This document shows positions 6,862-9,355 of a stretch of 9,355 nt of DNA, piece after piece (the stretch's first letter is position 1; the number at the start of each line of letters is the position of its first letter). The DNA lies in NCBI GenBank assembly GCA_964643885.1, contig CAZXUI010000105.1:1-9355 (forward strand). Direction: 5' to 3'. This DNA comes from CAADGL01 sp964643885. Lineage in GTDB: Bacteria > Planctomycetota > Phycisphaerae > UBA1845 > Fen-1342. The notes beneath the pieces are model-generated. The model ran no database searches, had not been told where the DNA came from, and saw nothing but the letters and a program-made list of their open reading frames with translations. The translations under genes and the position numbers were made by a program.

Positions 6862-6866
6862 CCTCC
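6862..6866 (-). promoter_or_regulatory. Ribosome binding site fixing the prpB start
   Basis: On the - strand GGAGG precedes the ATG at 6854 with a 7-base spacer. This strong site selects the 288-residue product over the 321-residue open frame that begins at 6953. Confidence 0.75.
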
Positions 6867-6953
6867 AACTCGTCTGACACAGGCGGCGCTGCGCTGCCGC
6901 GCCGGCCGCACAATCTCCCCGCCGCCGGTCCCCCGCCCGGCAGGCCGACTCAC

Positions 6954-6959
6954 ATCATA
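6954..6959 (-). promoter_or_regulatory. Possible -10 element upstream of prpB
   Basis: TATGAT on the - strand differs from TATAAT at one base and lies about 100 bases before the prpB start, in an otherwise GC-rich gap of 210 bases. No convincing -35 hexamer is found 15-18 bases upstream, so this is a weak suggestion. Confidence 0.2.
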
Positions 6960-6990
6960 CGAGTGTAGCCCGGAATGTTGCGGACGAACC

Positions 6991-7027
6991 GGCCGCCCGC
7001 CCGCCGCACGAAGCCCGGCCGGCGGCC
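6991..7027 (-). terminator. GC-rich hairpin downstream of the phosphohydrolase gene
   Basis: GGCCGCC (6991-6997) and GGCGGCC (7021-7027) form a perfect 7-base stem about 40 bases beyond the stop of the gene at 7065-8753. No T-tract follows on the - strand. It may end transcription, or be chance pairing in GC-rich DNA. Confidence 0.25.
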
Positions 7028-7064
7028 ACGGCTCGCGCGGCCCATCGCACCGCCCGGCGGAGCG

Positions 7065-8753
7065 CTACTCCAGATACCCCAGCTCGCTGAGCCGCTGCTC
7101 CAGCAGCCGCCGGTCGGCCTCCGAGTAGACCTCCGAGTGCTCCTCGAAGACCTTGCGGATGGGCGGCTCGCGCTCGATGACCAGCTCGCGCGTGAAGGCC
7201 TCGACCAGCGGCCGGCCCTCCATGTCCACCGGCACGCGCAGGCCCAGCGCCGCCAGCGCCGTCGGCGTCAGGTCGACGATGTTCGAGCGGATGCGCTGGC
7301 CGCGGCGCACGTTCGGTCCCCGCATTGCGAACACGCCCTCCAGCCGGTGCGTCCCCTCCAGCCGCGCGGGCGAACACCAGCGCACCGGGCTGCGGCCGCG
7401 GATCTTGCGGACCACGGCCAGCCCCGGCTGCGGCGAGAGCAGCAGGTCCGGCATGCCCGGATTCTCCTCGCGCGAGCAGCCGTACAGCTCCTCGGTCTTG
7501 TACACCTCGGGGAAGATGCGGACCGGGTCGCCCTCGCGGTCGATCGTCTCGGCCGCCATGAAGCGGGCCGCCAGCTCGTCTCGCAGCGCGTCGTACTCAT
7601 CCGGCTCGACGATGCCGATCGGTCCGCGGCCCTTGAGATTGATGTACAGAAAGCCGTAGATGCCGGCGTGCATCACGCACGCCTTCGTCCGCGACCAGTC
7701 GACTGCCAGGTCGCGCTCGATGCCGCGCGCCCCCTGCTCGAAGCGCGTCACCTTCCCCTTGGTCAGCCGATGCAGCCAGTGTGCCGCCCGCGTGCTGGCC
7801 TGTTCCCACGGGCTCCGCAGCGACAGAAAGCCCCACTCGCGCAGCAGCAGGTTTGGCTGTGCCTTGCCGTCCAGGCTGCCGTGCCCGTGGTCCGACATGA
7901 TCAGCGTCGTCGCGCCGTGCTCATCCGCGTAGGCGAACAGCTCGCCCAGCACGCCGTCCAGCCGGCGGAAGCACTCGGCCGCCATCTCCGCCCTCCGCGG
8001 GTACTGCATCCGGTAGCGCGGGTCGAGATACTTCCAGGCCTTGTGCTGAAGGTTGTCCACCAGCTTGAACACCAGCATCAGCACATCCCAGCCGAACTTG
8101 TTGCCGCAGTAGCGCGTCAGCTCCAGCCCCTGGTCGAAGCTGCCGCAGATGTACTCGAGGTTCTCGCGCAGGATCGAATCGCCGCCGAACGCCTTCCGCC
8201 GCCAGTTCGTTCGGTAATTGTAGTTCGGAATCAGCCGCAGAATGTCCTGCTTGAGCTCCCGCGGCCAGGTGAAATCATGCTCGATGCTCGGCGTCTCGAA
8301 GCCGCTGATCGCAAAACCGTTCACCTGCCGCGGCGGATAGGTCATCGGAACGTTCACCGTCCCGACCCGCAGCCCCTTCTCGCTGAGAATCTCCCAGATC
8401 GTCTTCTCGCGGATCTCGAAGGTGCTGTTGAACGTCAGCGTGTGCGTGTGAACGTCGTACTTCTCGAAATCGACGATCCCGTGCCGGCCCGGACCCTTGC
8501 CCGTCATGAACGTCGTCCACGCCGCAGGCGTGATCGGCGGTTTGGTCGACTCCAGAATCCCCGACACCCCCTCCCGAATAAACCGCCGCAGGTTCGGCAT
8601 CCGCCCCGAGTCCATCAGCGGGTCCAGAACGTCGAACGTCGCCCCGTCCAGACCGATGATCAGCAACCGCTCCGCCATCGGCCGCAACGGCCGCTCCGCC
8701 CGCTCGGCCGAGTGGATGTGCGCCAGCGATTCCGTCGAGACTGCCGTGTTCAT
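7065..8753 (-). CDS. Alkaline-phosphatase-superfamily phosphohydrolase/phosphodiesterase
   Basis: A predicted two-metal phospho- or phosphodiester hydrolase of the type I phosphodiesterase/nucleotide pyrophosphatase group (COG3379-like). Physiological substrate unknown. Using the ATG at 8753 (562 residues), the metal and catalytic residues are in family order: Asp35 in IIGLDGATFD, the nucleophile Thr75 in ITPAAWTTFMTG, Asp233 and His237 in LVDNLQHKAW, Asp288-His289 in IMSDHGHG, and His469 in EGTHRLEGVFAMRGP. All are present, so the enzyme should be active. No signal peptide or membrane helix is apparent, suggesting a cytoplasmic enzyme. The start has AAGGGA (8761-8766) seven bases upstream. 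A TTG at 8795 would add an Arg/Pro-rich extension without support, and a later Met (8681) just before the first domain strand is an alternative. It lies 210 bases upstream of prpB and need not share its function. Confidence 0.88.
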   Translation of the reverse strand: MNTAVSTESLAHIHSAERAERPLRPMAERLLIIGLDGATFDVLDPLMDSGRMPNLRRFIREGVSGILESTKPPITPAAWTTFMTGKGPGRHGIVDFEKYDVHTHTLTFNSTFEIREKTIWEILSEKGLRVGTVNVPMTYPPRQVNGFAISGFETPSIEHDFTWPRELKQDILRLIPNYNYRTNWRRKAFGGDSILRENLEYICGSFDQGLELTRYCGNKFGWDVLMLVFKLVDNLQHKAWKYLDPRYRMQYPRRAEMAAECFRRLDGVLGELFAYADEHGATTLIMSDHGHGSLDGKAQPNLLLREWGFLSLRSPWEQASTRAAHWLHRLTKGKVTRFEQGARGIERDLAVDWSRTKACVMHAGIYGFLYINLKGRGPIGIVEPDEYDALRDELAARFMAAETIDREGDPVRIFPEVYKTEELYGCSREENPGMPDLLLSPQPGLAVVRKIRGRSPVRWCSPARLEGTHRLEGVFAMRGPNVRRGQRIRSNIVDLTPTALAALGLRVPVDMEGRPLVEAFTRELVIEREPPIRKVFEEHSEVYSEADRRLLEQRLSELGYLE

Positions 8754-8797
8754 CAGGGGGTCCCTTCCCGCGGCGCTCGGCCGCGGCCGCACCAATC

Positions 8798-8822
8798 GTA
8801 CCTAAGGGTACAAAAGATACCC
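8798..8822. promoter_or_regulatory. Overlapping inverted repeats in an AT-richer patch, possible operator
   Basis: GTACC-TAAG-GGTAC (8798-8811) and GGGTA-CAAAAGA-TACCC (8806-8822) overlap in the 246-base gap between the divergent genes. The patch is less GC-rich than its surroundings and lies 45-70 bases before the - strand start at 8753. A weak -10-like TACGAT on the - strand (8795-8800) adjoins it. This is suggestive of a promoter with a dimeric-repressor site, unproven. Confidence 0.3.
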
Positions 8823-8890
8823 CTCCAGGCCGCCGGCGGCAACCGAAAACAGGCTGCCCGCCCGGCCCCGGCCAGGCCGGCCCAGCCCCC

Positions 8891-8904
8891 TCTCGCGCGC
8901 GAGA
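8891..8904. repeat. Perfect 14-base palindrome
   Basis: TCTCGCGCGCGAGA reads the same on both strands. It lies about 95 bases upstream of the zinc-ribbon gene in the divergent intergenic gap. It could be a protein-binding site, though CG-rich palindromes also arise by chance in such DNA. Confidence 0.4.
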
Positions 8905-8999
8905 AACCGGCCCGCGCGGCCCATTTCGCCCCCCGCGACGACCGGCCGGCGGGCGAGTATCCTCCGCCCTGCACCGCCTGGAACGGAGGCTGGGACGCG

Positions 9000-9355
9000 A
9001 TGAAGTGCCCCGTGTGTCGCGAGACGGAGCTGGCGTCGGAACTGCTGACCGACCTGGAAATCGACCGCTGCCAGACCTGCGGCGGGCTGTGGCTTGACGC
9101 GACGGAGCTCGAGCGGCTCGTCACGAAGGACGTCAGCAGGCTGCTGAAACCCGACGGCACGCCGGCGGGGCCGGCCGATCCGCGACGCGCTGAATCGGGA
9201 CCGGCCGACTCGGCGGCCGGCGGGGGCAAACCACGGCGGCTCTGCCCGCGCTGCGGTGGCGTGCCGCTCATCCGCATGACCAGCCGCCTCGGCCGGGGAG
9301 CGCTGATCGACAGTTGCACGGTCTGCTTCGGCAACTGGGTCGACCGCGATGGCCT
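9000..9355 (+). CDS. TFIIB-type zinc-ribbon protein, 3'-truncated
   Basis: The start of a small protein with two zinc ribbons of the zf-TFIIB (PF13453-like) kind. Seen: the first ribbon has Cys3, Cys6, Cys24 and Cys27 in MKCPVC...IDRCQTCGGLWLDATELERL (residues 1-40), the hallmark layout of this domain. A Pro/Gly/Ala-rich linker (51-78) leads to a second ribbon with Cys82, Cys85, Cys106 and Cys109, ending at NWVDRDG where the window stops. The ATG at 9000 has GGAGG (8985-8989) ten bases upstream. The frame is open for 118 codons to the edge. The cellular role of this family is not established; metal binding is the safe statement. It is divergent from the phosphohydrolase gene. Confidence 0.88.
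   Translation, partial: MKCPVCRETELASELLTDLEIDRCQTCGGLWLDATELERLVTKDVSRLLKPDGTPAGPADPRRAESGPADSAAGGGKPRRLCPRCGGVPLIRMTSRLGRGALIDSCTVCFGNWVDRDG

Noticed and set aside
4632..6968. A 778-codon open frame on the + strand across prpC and prpB
   Set aside because: It is antisense to two genes with intact catalytic motifs, and its translation is low-complexity Arg/His/Gln-rich text. Long antisense frames are expected in GC-rich codon usage.

Overview
This GC-rich bacterial window holds the 3' part of an F-type ATP synthase operon on the + strand, then three metabolic or unknown genes on the - strand, then the start of a small zinc-ribbon gene on the + strand. The ATP synthase alpha and beta sequences read most like Planctomycetota. 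The alpha subunit has a long insertion before the GSLTALP segment, and beta carries a WCEVAQHLGGGRVRAVALGSTDGL stretch. This lineage call is inference from protein similarity only.

Layout. 1-1176: atpA, truncated at the 5' edge. 1211-1576: a small four-helix-bundle (S23/IVP family) gene. 1633-2517: atpG. 2569-2928: a second four-helix-bundle gene. 2980-4443: atpD. 4444-4832: non-coding convergent spacer rich in inverted repeats, where atpC would normally follow but is absent. 4833-5960 (-): citrate/2-methylcitrate synthase. 5988-6854 (-): methylisocitrate lyase (PrpB-like). 7065-8753 (-): alkaline-phosphatase-superfamily phosphohydrolase/phosphodiesterase. 9000-9355 (+): double TFIIB-type zinc-ribbon protein, cut by the window end.

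The unusual part is the ATP synthase operon. Both junctions around atpG (atpA|atpG and atpG|atpD) are occupied by a module of about 460 bases. Each module consists of one S23-family four-helix-bundle gene bracketed by arrays of 7-base units. The arrays on the two sides are in opposite orientation, so the module ends are inverted repeats that could pair in the mRNA. The units in the two modules are related (GAGTAGC in the first, GAATAAC/GAATAGC in the second). The two proteins are about 55% identical by hand alignment. The same protein family is known from intervening sequences in 23S rRNA, where the gene lies inside a stem closed by inverted ends. Here the same design appears to sit between protein-coding cistrons of an essential operon, one on each side of the gene for the single-copy gamma subunit.

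The - strand pair prpB-prpC is spaced 27 bases apart with good ribosome binding sites. It supplies two of the three catalytic steps of the methylcitrate cycle (propionyl-CoA to pyruvate plus succinate). The dehydratase is not in the window. No tRNA, rRNA, CRISPR array, transposase or integrase was seen.
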